Positions 34,312-43,389 of a stretch of DNA of 46,646 bases are shown here, one piece after another. The notes beneath the pieces are model-generated. The model searched no databases. It was not told the DNA's origin and saw only the letters and a program-made list of their open reading frames with translations. Position numbers and translations under genes: made by a program. Source of the stretch: an uncultured Bradyrhizobium sp. (GTDB lineage: Bacteria; Pseudomonadota; Alphaproteobacteria; Rhizobiales; Xanthobacteraceae); assembly GCF_936928535.1 (NCBI RefSeq), contig NZ_CAKZHY010000074.1, positions 1-46,646 of the forward strand, in the 5' to 3' direction. The number at the start of each line of letters is the position of its first letter. The stretch's first letter is position 1.

Positions 34312-35315
34312 GCCACCTCCGCCACTTCAGCCGCGCGCCAGCAGGCGGCAAGGTGGCCGCCGCCCCAATCGGCCAGAGGCGGATATTCGGCTTCGCAGCG
34401 TTTCACGGCAAGCTTGCATCGTGGGGCGAAAGCGCAGCCTGCGGGCAGCCGCACCAGGGAGGGGACCGTGCCGGGAATTTCGTTCAGCCGCTCCTGCGCG
34501 GCGACGCCGGGTGTGGGCACTGCGGGAATTGAGGCCATCAGTCCGCGCGTATAGGGATGCTTGGGCGCGGCGAACAGCGCCTCGACGCTGGCTTCCTCGA
34601 CCTTGCGCCCCGCATACATCACGATCACTCGCTGCGCGGTCTGCGCAACGACGCCGAGATCGTGCGTGATCAGCACGAGTCCGGTGCCGAGCTCTTTCTG
34701 GAGATCGAGGATCAGCGCCAGGATTTGCGCCTGGATGGTGACGTCGAGCGCGGTGGTCGGCTCGTCCGCGATCAGCAGGACCGGCCGGCATGCCAGCGCC
34801 ATCGCGATCATCGCGCGCTGGCGCATGCCACCGGAGAGCTGATGCGGATATTCGCGCGCGCGCCGCGCCGGCTCGGGGATGCGGACCAGGCGCAGCATCT
34901 CGACCGCGATGTTGTGCGCCTCCTTGGCCGACACGTGCCTGTGCAGCCGCACGGCCTCGACGATCTGATCGCCGATCCGGATCACCGGGTTGAGCGAGGT
35001 CATCGGCTCCTGGAAGATCATGGAGATGCGGTTTCCCCGGATCTTGCGCATCTCCGCCTCGTCCAGTGCCAGCAGATCGGTGCCCTCGAGCGAGACGGAG
35101 CCACCGACGATACGCCCGGGCGGGTCGGGCACGAGCCGCATCAGCGATAGCGCCGTGACGCTCTTGCCGCAGCCGGATTCACCGACGATGGCCAGTGTCT
35201 CGCCCCGCTTCACGGTAAAGGAGACATCATCCACGGCTTTGAACAGGCCGGAATTGGTGAAGAACACCGTCCTCAGGTTCTTCACGTCGAGCACAAGATC
35301 GGAGGTGTCAGCCAT
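34308..35315 (-). CDS. Peptide ABC transporter ATPase, DppD/OppD type
   Basis: 335 residues. Walker A GESGCGKS is near 42-49, signature LSGGMRQR near 156-163, Walker B LLIADEP near 178-184, and a C-terminal oligopeptide-transporter domain carries CAFAPRC and a later Cys. A 35-codon open extension upstream is not used: the ATG at 35315 gives the family N terminus and overlaps the stop of the permease gene by one base. Confidence 0.92.
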   Translation of the reverse strand: MADTSDLVLDVKNLRTVFFTNSGLFKAVDDVSFTVKRGETLAIVGESGCGKSVTALSLMRLVPDPPGRIVGGSVSLEGTDLLALDEAEMRKIRGNRISMIFQEPMTSLNPVIRIGDQIVEAVRLHRHVSAKEAHNIAVEMLRLVRIPEPARRAREYPHQLSGGMRQRAMIAMALACRPVLLIADEPTTALDVTIQAQILALILDLQKELGTGLVLITHDLGVVAQTAQRVIVMYAGRKVEEASVEALFAAPKHPYTRGLMASIPAVPTPGVAAQERLNEIPGTVPSLVRLPAGCAFAPRCKLAVKRCEAEYPPLADWGGGHLAACWRAAEVAEVA

Positions 35316-36208
35316 CAGCCGCGCTGCCGGGGATCGAGGATGTCGCGCAGGGCGTCGCCGAACAGATTGGCGCCGAACACGGCGAGGCTGATGGCGATGC
35401 CCGGAAAGATCACCAGCCACGGCGCGGTGCGGACATATTCGGCGGCGGACTCGGAGAGCATGCGACCCCAGGACGGGTAGGGCTCGGGGATGCCGAGACC
35501 CAGGAAGGAAAGCGAGGCCTCGGTGAGGATGGTCGAGCCCAGCTGCGCGGTCGCCAGCACGATCAGCGGCGCCAGCGTGTTCGGCAGCACGTGGCGCAGC
35601 GCGATCCGCACCTCGCTCATGCCGATCGATTTCGCAGCCTCGACGAACGGCTGCTCGCGCAGCGCCAGCGTATTGGCGCGGGTGACGCGCGCCACCGTCG
35701 GGATCAGCGGAATGGCGATGGCGAGGATCACATTCGGCAGTGAGGGCCCGAGCGCGGCCGTCATGACCAGCGCGAGCACCAGCAGCGGCAACGCCTGGAG
35801 CACGTCGGAGACACGCTGGAAGACGAGATCGACCCAGCCCGCGAGGTAGCCGGACGTCAGTCCCACGATCACGCCAATCGAGCCGCCGAGTGCGGTCGAA
35901 CCAAGACCGACCGCGAGCGAGATCCGCGCGCCATGGATGATGCGGCTGAACACGTCGCGGCCGAACGAATCCGTTCCCATCCAGTGCGCCAAGCTCGGGC
36001 GCGCCAGCGCATGCGCGGCGTCGACCGACAGGGGATCATAGCGCGCGATGAAGTCGGCGAAGATCGCTGTCAGCACGAACACTGTCATGATGGTCAGTCC
36101 GGCCGCGCCCAGCACGTGCCGCTGCGCCAGAAACAGCACGCGCCGCCATCCGCCGGTGGCATGCGCACCGGCCCGCCTCAGCTCAACGTCGAAGTCGATC
36201 GCAGCCAA
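35315..36208 (-). CDS. Peptide ABC transporter permease, DppC type
   Basis: 297-residue inner-membrane permease with about six helices. It has the N-terminal OppC segment (residues 20-75) and the binding-protein-dependent domain, including the EAA loop ([24 protein letters not shown]). The start codon appears to be TTG, supported by TAGGAGATC 7 bases upstream; no ATG or GTG lies nearby in frame. It follows the DppB-type gene by 9 bases. Confidence 0.9.
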   Translation of the reverse strand: MAAIDFDVELRRAGAHATGGWRRVLFLAQRHVLGAAGLTIMTVFVLTAIFADFIARYDPLSVDAAHALARPSLAHWMGTDSFGRDVFSRIIHGARISLAVGLGSTALGGSIGVIVGLTSGYLAGWVDLVFQRVSDVLQALPLLVLALVMTAALGPSLPNVILAIAIPLIPTVARVTRANTLALREQPFVEAAKSIGMSEVRIALRHVLPNTLAPLIVLATAQLGSTILTEASLSFLGLGIPEPYPSWGRMLSESAAEYVRTAPWLVIFPGIAISLAVFGANLFGDALRDILDPRQRG

Positions 36209-36217
36209 GCTGATCTC

Positions 36218-37165
36218 CTAATCCGTGTACCTGATCCGCGGGTCGAACACGGCATACAGCATGTCGACGATGAAATTCGCGCTCACCACCACGACGGCGA
36301 TCAACATCACGAGGTTCTGCACGATCGGATAATCGCGCCAGCGGATCGCCTCGACCAGGAAGCGGGCAACGCCTGGGATGTTGAACACCGTCTCGGTGAC
36401 GATGAGGCCGCCGATCAGGAACGCCGCCTCGATGCCGATCACGGTGATGACGGGCAGGATCGCGTTCTTCAGCGCATGGTGATAGTTCACCGCGGCATCC
36501 GAGGCGCCCTTGGCGCGCGCGGTGCGGATATAATCCTGCCGCAGCACCTCCAGCATCGAGGATCGCGTGATGCGCATGGTCAGCGCTGAGCTGCGGAAGC
36601 CGACCACCATCGCCGGAATGCAATAGGTTGCGAATGCCTCGCCAAGACTCTGCGGATTGGGATTGAAGATCGGCATCTGCCCAAACATGGCGACGGACGC
36701 GGTCAGCACCAGCAGGCCGAGCCAGAACGAGGGCAGCGACAATCCGCTCAGGCTCACCACGCGCAAGGCATAGTCGATCCGCGAGCCCTGTTTGACCGCG
36801 CTGATGACGCCGAGCGGAATGCCGATCGAAGCCGAGAACAGCAGCGCCAGGCCGGCGAGCCGCGCGGTGATCGGGATTCGCGGCAGGATTTCCTGCAGCG
36901 CCGGCTTCTCGGAGACGTAGGAGTAGCCGAGATCGCCGTGCAGCAAGCCGCCGATCCAGTGCAGATATTGCACCACCAGCGGCTGGTCGATGCCGAGCTG
37001 CTTTTCCAGATCGACCTTGTCGGCAGGATCGACATAGCCGGCCGCGGCGAACAGGATGTCGACGATGTTGCCCGGGACGATGCGCAGCAGGAAGAAGATG
37101 ACGATCGAGATCCCGAACAGGGTCACGAGCATCAGGAACAGGCGCCGCACCAGATAGGCAAACAT
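36218..37165 (-). CDS. Peptide ABC transporter permease, DppB type
   Basis: 315-residue inner-membrane permease with about six helices. The family N terminus MFAYLVRRLFLMLVTLFGISIV, the stretch PGNIVDIL, the DPADKVDLEKQLGID segment, and the EAA loop (RTARAKGASDAAVNYHHALKNA) are visible. With the DppC-type protein it forms the channel of the peptide transporter. Confidence 0.92.
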   Translation of the reverse strand: MFAYLVRRLFLMLVTLFGISIVIFFLLRIVPGNIVDILFAAAGYVDPADKVDLEKQLGIDQPLVVQYLHWIGGLLHGDLGYSYVSEKPALQEILPRIPITARLAGLALLFSASIGIPLGVISAVKQGSRIDYALRVVSLSGLSLPSFWLGLLVLTASVAMFGQMPIFNPNPQSLGEAFATYCIPAMVVGFRSSALTMRITRSSMLEVLRQDYIRTARAKGASDAAVNYHHALKNAILPVITVIGIEAAFLIGGLIVTETVFNIPGVARFLVEAIRWRDYPIVQNLVMLIAVVVVSANFIVDMLYAVFDPRIRYTD

Positions 37166-37204
37166 TCGCGCCCTCCGCGAGCCGCTAGTCTTCAGCCTGT
37201 CGCA

Positions 37205-38803
37205 CTATTTGTCCAGCCACACGTCCTCGTAGCGAAAGCCGTTGTAGGAGCTGTTCGACATGATCGTGATCCCCTTGACATAGGGCTGCCAGCAGGTCCC
37301 GGCCCGTGCATGGAAGATGATCGGACGGGCAACGTCCTCCTGCAGCTTCTTGTCGATGTCCCAGACCAGTTGCTTGCGCTTGCCGGTGTCGATCTCCTGC
37401 GACTGCACGTCGAACAGCTTCTCGATGTCCTTGTTGCAGTAATTGGTGTAGTTCCGCTCCGAGCCGCAGGAATAGTTCTCGTAGAAGGACTGGTCCGGAT
37501 CGTCGACGGAATTGCCGGTCAAATTGAGGCCGAGCATGTAGTCCTTGCGCGCGACTTTCGGGAACCAGTTCGCGGTCTCCACGACGTCGAGTTCGCCGTC
37601 GATATAGATGCTCTTGAGCTGGTCGATCAGGATCACCGCGGGATCGCGATATTCCGCGAGATTGCGTGTCGAAACCTTCACGGCCAGATGCTTGTCGGGG
37701 CCGAAACCCGCCTTCTGCATCAGCTTCTTCGCTTCTTCGCGGTTCGCGTTGACGTCCGGACCGTAGCCGGGAATGGTTTCGAGCTTGTCCTTGGGCATGC
37801 CCCAGATGCCCTGCGGCGGCGGCAGCATGGTGCCGCCGATGTCGGCCTGGCCTTCGAACAGGATATCGACGAAGGCCTTGCGGTCGAGTGCCAGCGACAT
37901 CGCACGGCGGACATCGATGTTGTCGAACGGCGCCGAGCTCGAATTGACGATGATGTTGGTCGAGACGTTGGTCGGCTCGACGACGCAGACCGCGTTCGGC
38001 GCCTGCGACTTGATGTCGTTCAGGAGCGGAATGGTGATATGCGTCGGAAACGTCATGTCGAACTTTCCGGCGACGAAGGCGAGTATGGCAGTCGAGCGGT
38101 TCGGGATGATCGTGTATTCGATGCCGTCGAGATAGGGCAGGCCCTTCTTCCAGTAGTCCGGATTTTTCGTCAGCTTGATCGATTCATTGGCCTTGAACTC
38201 GACGAATTTGTAGGGACCGGTTCCGATCGGATGGGTGCGCATGTCCGCCGGCGAGACGTGGCAGGGATAGATCGGCGTATAGCCGGAGGCGAGCATCGCC
38301 AGCAGCGAGGGCTGCGGCCGCTTCAGGTTGAAGGAGACCTCGAAGTCGCCGTTTGGCGTGACGTCGTCGACCTCGCTGTACCAGGCCTTGCGCGGATTCT
38401 GCCGGAGCTTCTGCTGCGACTTGCCCATCAGCAGATCGAATGTGCATTTGACGTCGGCCGACGTGAACGGCTTGCCGTCGTGCCATTTGACGCCCTGGCG
38501 CAGCTTGAACGTGAGTTTCTTGTTGTCGCCGCTCCAGGACCAGCTTTCGGCCAGCTCAGGCCTGAGCGTATCAGGGCTGTTCTGCGCGATGTGCTGATCG
38601 TAGATGACGAGATTGTTGAACACGCCCATGAAGGGCACGTTGACCGAATAGGTCGCGCCCTCGAGGATCGATGCATTCGCCGGACTGTCGCGATGATACA
38701 TCCGCAGGATTCCGCCCTGCTTGGGCTCGCCGGCGAAGGTCGTGGTCGAAAACGCCAGCAAAGACAACGCCGCCGTCACGGCGAGTGCCCGCACGCTCCG
38801 CAT
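37205..38803 (-). CDS. Peptide ABC transporter substrate-binding protein (SBP_bac_5 family)
   Basis: 532 residues. A Sec signal peptide (MRSVRALAVTAALSLLAF, cleavage near residue 24 after TFA) precedes an SBP_bac_5 domain: LTFKLRQGVKWHDGKPFTSADV, near residues 95-116, is the family signature. It captures a peptide or related solute in the periplasm for the permeases and ATPases encoded downstream. The first gene of the five-gene operon; an AGGGAGGACTG ribosome-binding site precedes it. Confidence 0.92.
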   Translation of the reverse strand: MRSVRALAVTAALSLLAFSTTTFAGEPKQGGILRMYHRDSPANASILEGATYSVNVPFMGVFNNLVIYDQHIAQNSPDTLRPELAESWSWSGDNKKLTFKLRQGVKWHDGKPFTSADVKCTFDLLMGKSQQKLRQNPRKAWYSEVDDVTPNGDFEVSFNLKRPQPSLLAMLASGYTPIYPCHVSPADMRTHPIGTGPYKFVEFKANESIKLTKNPDYWKKGLPYLDGIEYTIIPNRSTAILAFVAGKFDMTFPTHITIPLLNDIKSQAPNAVCVVEPTNVSTNIIVNSSSAPFDNIDVRRAMSLALDRKAFVDILFEGQADIGGTMLPPPQGIWGMPKDKLETIPGYGPDVNANREEAKKLMQKAGFGPDKHLAVKVSTRNLAEYRDPAVILIDQLKSIYIDGELDVVETANWFPKVARKDYMLGLNLTGNSVDDPDQSFYENYSCGSERNYTNYCNKDIEKLFDVQSQEIDTGKRKQLVWDIDKKLQEDVARPIIFHARAGTCWQPYVKGITIMSNSSYNGFRYEDVWLDK

Positions 38804-39017
38804 CCTCAGTCCTCCCTGGACATTAGTCTTGGGCCATTTGTGACCTGTTTGACCGGACGATAGCCGAGGCGCATGGACGGAAGCAACCGGCTGGTGCCCG
38901 TTACGGCCTTGGCAATTTGGATGACCTATCGCCGCAGGCGCTGCACACTTTCACAATGTGAGAGTGCGGGTGCGAAGGGTTCCGAAAGCGGATGTTGTGC
39001 GGAGTTGGACTCCGCCC

Positions 39018-39060
39018 TCGTCCTGGCCCCCGTGCGCAATTGCGCACTAGGCCAGGACGA
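39018..39060. repeat. Intergenic hairpin element with nested palindrome
   Basis: Outer stem TCGTCCTGGCC and GGCCAGGACGA (11 bp, perfect) encloses the perfect palindrome GTGCGCAATTGCGCAC. It lies in the 266-base gap between the acyl-CoA ligase gene (ending 39070) and the peptide transporter. No T-run follows on either strand, so it is probably a repeat-family element rather than a simple terminator. The rest of the gap shows no gene. Confidence 0.7.
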
Positions 39061-39069
39061 CATGGGGGC

Positions 39070-40620
39070 TCACACGATCCTTGACGTCTTGTTGCCCCAG
39101 TACCGGTCCCTCAGAAGCCGCTTGTACAGTTTCCCCGTCGGCAGCCTCGGCAATTCCTTCTCGAAATCCACCGAGCGCGGCACCTTCTGCCGCGACAGCG
39201 ATTGGCTGCAGAAGGCGATCAGCTCTTCGGCAAGCGCCTCGTCCGGTTTCACGCCCGGCATCGGCTGCACCACGGCCTTCACTTCTTCGCCGAGATCGGG
39301 GTTGGGCACGCCGAACACGGCGGCATCGGCGACCTTCGGATGGGTGATCAGCAGATTCTCGCATTCCTGCGGATAGATGTTCACGCCGCCGGAAATGATC
39401 ATGAAGGTGGCGCGGTCGGTGAGATATAGGAAGCGGTCCTCGTCGACATAGCCGACATCGCCGACCGTGCTCATGCTGCCGTCGGCCGAGCGCGCCTCCT
39501 TCGTCTTCTCCGGGTCGTTGAAATATTCGAACGGCGACCCCGTCTTGAACCAGACCTGGCCGGGCGTGCCCGTTGGGCACGGCCGCATGTCCTCGTCGAG
39601 AATATGCAGATCGCCGAGCAGCACCTTGCCGACGGTGCCGCGATGAGCGAGCCATTCCTCGCTGTTGCAGGCGGTGAAGCCGAGGCCTTCGGTGGCCCCG
39701 TAATATTCGTGGATGATCGGCCCCCACCATTTGATGATGTCGTCCTTGACCAATGCGGGGCAGGGCGCGGCGGCATGGATCGCGATCTCGAGCGAGGAGA
39801 GGTCGTAGCGCTTGCGCACCTCTTCCGGCAGCTTCAGCATCCGAGAGAACATCGTCGGCACCAGCTGGGTGTGGGTGATGCCCCATTGCTGCACCAGCTG
39901 GAGGTAACGCTCGGGATCGAAATGCTCCATGATGATCACGGTGCCGCCCATGCGGATCGTGAGATTCACGGCGGCCTGCGGCGCGGAGTGATAGAGCGGC
40001 GCCGGTGACAGATAGACCATGCCCTCGCGGTAGTGCCAGAGCTTGGTGAGAAAATCGAACAGCGGCAGATTGTGCTTCGGCGGCTCCTCCGGCAGCGGCC
40101 GCAAAATGCCCTTCGGCCGTCCCGTCGTGCCGGACGAATAGAGCATGGCCGTGCCGAGCCACTCATCCGCGATCGGCGTCTTCGGCAAATCGGCGGTGAC
40201 GTCGGCCAGGCCGACGATGCGGTCGCTCTCGCCGGGGCCATCGGCGACGATGCAGAGCTTGACGTCCGGGCAGGCCTGGATCGCCTCGCGCGCGATGTCG
40301 AGCTTTGCCACCGACGTGATCAGGATCTTCGACTGGCTGTTGACGAGGAGATAAGCGAGCTCGCCTGCCGTCAGGAAAGAGTTGATGCAGGTGTAGTACA
40401 GGCCGGACCGCTCGCCCGCGCCGCAGGCTTCGAGATATCTGGAGTTGTTCTCCATGAAGATCGAGTAGTGATCGAGCCGCTTCAATCCGTGCTTGCGAAA
40501 CAGGTGCGCCAGCCGGTTGCTCCGCGCGTCCAGCTCGCGATAGGTGACGGCCTCGCCGGTCGCCGCCATGATGAAGGCGGGTTGCAGCGGACGCAGCCGA
40601 GCATGCAGACCTGGGTACAT
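39070..40620 (-). CDS. AMP-forming acyl-CoA ligase
   Basis: 516 residues. The phosphate loop YSSGTTGRPKG is at 161-171, the A5 motif EYYGATEG near 316-323, YLTDRATFMIISGGVNIYP in the hinge region, and the C-terminal catalytic lysine (PTGKLYK, K497). It activates a carboxylic acid to its CoA ester. It lies 18 bases after the iron-type dehydrogenase gene and is surely co-transcribed with it. Alcohol oxidation and acid activation in one operon would suggest use of an alcohol or aldehyde-derived acid; the substrate is not evident. The start follows GGAGGACTG. Confidence 0.88.
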   Translation of the reverse strand: MYPGLHARLRPLQPAFIMAATGEAVTYRELDARSNRLAHLFRKHGLKRLDHYSIFMENNSRYLEACGAGERSGLYYTCINSFLTAGELAYLLVNSQSKILITSVAKLDIAREAIQACPDVKLCIVADGPGESDRIVGLADVTADLPKTPIADEWLGTAMLYSSGTTGRPKGILRPLPEEPPKHNLPLFDFLTKLWHYREGMVYLSPAPLYHSAPQAAVNLTIRMGGTVIIMEHFDPERYLQLVQQWGITHTQLVPTMFSRMLKLPEEVRKRYDLSSLEIAIHAAAPCPALVKDDIIKWWGPIIHEYYGATEGLGFTACNSEEWLAHRGTVGKVLLGDLHILDEDMRPCPTGTPGQVWFKTGSPFEYFNDPEKTKEARSADGSMSTVGDVGYVDEDRFLYLTDRATFMIISGGVNIYPQECENLLITHPKVADAAVFGVPNPDLGEEVKAVVQPMPGVKPDEALAEELIAFCSQSLSRQKVPRSVDFEKELPRLPTGKLYKRLLRDRYWGNKTSRIV

Positions 40621-40638
40621 CAGTCCTCCGGGATTAGA

Positions 40639-41793
40639 TCATGCGGCCAGATCGAGGATTTCGCGGATCTGCGCCGGGCTCTCGATCTTGCGCGGATTGC
40701 GGGGGATCCAGTTCGTCCGCATCGCCTGTTCGGCGATGAGGCCGAAATTTTCAGGCGTGACGCGGACATCGGCAAGACGACGCGGCATGCCGAGCGAGCG
40801 GATGAAGGCATCGAGCACGTCGGCGGCGTTATGGCCGGGAAAGCCCATCGCAGCCGCCACGATCATCTGGCGCTCGGCATTGACGCTCGCATTCCAGCGC
40901 ATCACCGCCGGCAGCATGACGCAGGACGTGTGGCCATGCGGCACGTCGAAGGCCGCGCCGAGCACATAGCCGATGCCGTGGCTCGCGCCCATCGGCACAC
41001 CGGCGGCAAGCGCGCCCATCGACAGCCAAGTGCCGATCTGCGCGTCCATGCGCGCGTCGAGATCCCTGGGGTCGGCCTTCACCCGCGGCAGCGCGTCGGC
41101 GAGCATGGCGAGGCCCTTCACCGACTGCGCGTCGGCGTAAGGGTGCGTCTCGTGCGAGCAGATCGCCTCGACGCAATGGTCGATGGCGCGGATGCCGGTC
41201 GAGAGAAACAGCCATTCGGGCGTGTGCACGGTGATGGCGGGATCGAGGATGGTGGCACGCGGCACGGCGAGCGGATGGCGCAACATCTGCTTCACATGCG
41301 TGCTGCGGTCGGTCACGCCGGCGATCGACGAAAACTCGCCGCCGGCGATCGTGGTCGGCACGCTGACCTGTCGCACGGTCGGCGCGGTCATCTCGGGCGC
41401 GACGCCCTTGTGCACGCGGATGCCTTCGATGCCGGCGATATCGTCGATGCCATTGGCAAGGCAGAGCTGCACCGCCTTGGCGCCGTCGGTGATCGAGCCG
41501 CCGCCCACGGTGACGATGAGGTCGGCACCGGCGTCGCGCGCGGCATTGGTGGCGGCGATGACGGCCTCGCGCGGCGTGTGCGCCGGCATCGCATCGAACA
41601 GCCCGGCGCAGCGGGGGCCCAGCGCCCGCACGATCTTGGCGATTTCGTCGGTCTCTCGGTTCAGCGTGCCCGAGACCATCAGGAAGGCGCGGCGGGTTCC
41701 CAGCCGGTCCATCTGCGCGAGGATGGCCTCAGCCGCCGGATGCCCGAACACGACCTCCTCGATCGCGCCGTAAACGACACGTCCCTTGTGCAC
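40639..41793 (-). CDS. Iron-containing alcohol dehydrogenase / maleylacetate reductase family
   Basis: 384 residues. An N-terminal nucleotide-binding domain (VTVGGGSITDGAKAV near residues 94-108; VPTTIAGGEFS near 144-154) and a helical metal domain with the usual histidines (AIDHCVEA, GASHGIGYVLG, DVPHGHTS) are present. It reduces or oxidises an alcohol/aldehyde or a maleylacetate-like compound with NAD(P). The motif TTIAGGEFS is closer to the maleylacetate reductase branch than to classical butanol dehydrogenases. The start is GTG, supported by GGGGAGGACAG. First gene of a two-gene unit with the acyl-CoA ligase. Confidence 0.87.
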   Translation of the reverse strand: MHKGRVVYGAIEEVVFGHPAAEAILAQMDRLGTRRAFLMVSGTLNRETDEIAKIVRALGPRCAGLFDAMPAHTPREAVIAATNAARDAGADLIVTVGGGSITDGAKAVQLCLANGIDDIAGIEGIRVHKGVAPEMTAPTVRQVSVPTTIAGGEFSSIAGVTDRSTHVKQMLRHPLAVPRATILDPAITVHTPEWLFLSTGIRAIDHCVEAICSHETHPYADAQSVKGLAMLADALPRVKADPRDLDARMDAQIGTWLSMGALAAGVPMGASHGIGYVLGAAFDVPHGHTSCVMLPAVMRWNASVNAERQMIVAAAMGFPGHNAADVLDAFIRSLGMPRRLADVRVTPENFGLIAEQAMRTNWIPRNPRKIESPAQIREILDLAA

Positions 41794-42156
41794 GCCTGTC
41801 CTCCCCGGACAATTCGTCTTGTTTTGTAAGGGCTAATCTAGCGGAGCCCGCCGGATCAGTCATGTGCGAAGACGCTGGAGCTTTGCTTACCCTCCAGGGG
41901 AGGGTAAAGCGCGACGCCGGGCATCCCGCCCGCGCTCATTCATGCACACTCACGAATAAATCCAATCGCACCCGCGGGCCAATCGCCGTGCCCACGCGCC
42001 CGCCTCCCTCTGTCAACCCGTCATCAGGCTAGGGAATTCTGCCGTGCATTTGCGCATGCCGTAGTCTTGAAGATTTCATCATCGCCACCCATCTTGTGCC
42101 GCCCGCAGGTAGAAGACTACCCTGCATTTTCCGCGGCTTTCATGCGAGGACTTGGG
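41794..42156. other. Divergent intergenic region
   Basis: 363 bases between the dehydrogenase and the efflux pump genes, holding the outward promoters of both. It contains the inverted repeat TTACCCTCC and GGAGGGTAA with a 3-base loop (41887-41907), resembling a short member of a repeat family. No convincing coding sequence or clear operator was seen; the in-frame extension from a TTG at 42067 is not protein-like. Confidence 0.6.
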
Positions 42157-43389
42157 ATGAGTGGATCGGACGGAAGCGAGCAATTTGTCAAAACGCACGA
42201 TTTCGTTCGGCCCCGGCCTTATGACAAACTTTATGCCAACAAGCCTTACGCGCTAGCGGGTCTTGTTGCAGCGGCCGTCGCGCTCAGCGGTTGCGGACAA
42301 CCGACCTCCCAGGCCGCTGCGCCGCCGCCTCCGCCGGTGACGGTCGCCCAGCCGGTCAAGCGCACCGTCACTGACTGGGACGACTTCACCGGTCGCTTCG
42401 AGGCGGTCGAGGAGGTGCAGGTGCGCCCCCGCGTCGGCGGCTTCGTCAACTCGGTCGAGTTCCAGGACGGTGCCATCGTGCACCAGGGCGATCTGCTCTA
42501 CGTCATCGACCCGCGCCCGTTCGAGGCGGTGGCCGAGCAGGCGGACGGCCAGCTCTCCGACGCCCGCGCCAAGGTGGAGCTTGCCAAGCGCGAGCTCGAT
42601 CGCGGGTTGAACCTGGTGCAGACCAGCGCGGTCTCCGAGCAGGTGGTCGACCAGCGCCGAGAGGCCCTGCAAGCCGCGCACGCCGCCGAGACCCAGGCCG
42701 AGGGCGCATTGAAGGCCGCCCGGCTCAACATCGAATTCACCCATGTCACGGCGCCGCTGACCGGCCGCGTCAGCCGCCATTTGGTCAGCCCCGGCAACCT
42801 CGTGCAGGGCAGCGACACCGGCACCTCGACGCTGCTGACCTCGATCGTCTCGCTCGACCCAATCTACATCTATTTCGACATGGATGAGACGACCTTCATC
42901 AAATACAGCAAGCTCTGGTTCGAAGGTAAGCGCCCGAGTTCGCGCGACACCGCGAACCCGGTGCAGGTGACGCTCGCGGGCGAGACCAAGCCGTCGCATG
43001 ACGGTTCGATCAACTTCCTCGACAACCGCCTCGACGTGTCCACGGGAACGTTGCGCAGCCGCGCCGTGGTCAAGAACACCGATCTGTCGATCCTGCCCGG
43101 TCAGTTCGGCCGCGTCCGCCTGATCGGCAGCGCGCCATACGAAGCGCTGCTGATCCCGGATACCGCTGTTGCGACCGACCAGTCGCGCAAGATCGTCTTC
43201 GTGGTGAAGCCCGACGACACTGTCGAAGCGCGGCCCGTGGTGCTTGGGCCGCTCGATGATGGCCTGCGCGTCATTCGCGAAGGGCTGCACGCGGATGACC
43301 GCGTCATTGTCAACGGCATCCAGCGCGCCCGTGTCGGCGCCAAGGTCGCCCCGTCTTCCGCTCCAGCGCCGGTCGGTAACAAGTCATGA
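42157..43389 (+). CDS. RND efflux pump membrane-fusion protein (lipoprotein)
   Basis: 410 residues from ATG 42157, preceded by GCGAGGA. An unusually long polar head (about 30 residues) comes before the signal helix and the lipobox LSGC (lipidated C46). Then follow the barrel-sandwich/lipoyl domain (VRPRVGGFVNSVEFQDG and its second half), an alpha-hairpin (about 125-190), the beta-barrel and the membrane-proximal domain. It bridges the inner-membrane pump to an outer-membrane channel, which is not encoded in this window. The stop overlaps the pump gene by 4 bases (ATGA). Confidence 0.9.
   Translation: MSGSDGSEQFVKTHDFVRPRPYDKLYANKPYALAGLVAAAVALSGCGQPTSQAAAPPPPPVTVAQPVKRTVTDWDDFTGRFEAVEEVQVRPRVGGFVNSVEFQDGAIVHQGDLLYVIDPRPFEAVAEQADGQLSDARAKVELAKRELDRGLNLVQTSAVSEQVVDQRREALQAAHAAETQAEGALKAARLNIEFTHVTAPLTGRVSRHLVSPGNLVQGSDTGTSTLLTSIVSLDPIYIYFDMDETTFIKYSKLWFEGKRPSSRDTANPVQVTLAGETKPSHDGSINFLDNRLDVSTGTLRSRAVVKNTDLSILPGQFGRVRLIGSAPYEALLIPDTAVATDQSRKIVFVVKPDDTVEARPVVLGPLDDGLRVIREGLHADDRVIVNGIQRARVGAKVAPSSAPAPVGNKS

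Noticed and set aside
36938..38863. 641-residue open frame on the plus strand
   Set aside because: Antisense shadow of the peptide-binding protein and DppB-type genes.
38873..39376. 167-residue open frame on the plus strand after the peptide-binding protein
   Set aside because: Runs through the nested hairpin and then antisense to the acyl-CoA ligase; Cys/Ser/Arg-rich without family features.
40033..41829. 598-residue open frame on the plus strand
   Set aside because: Antisense shadow of the acyl-CoA ligase and alcohol dehydrogenase genes, rich in R, D, H and A without motifs.
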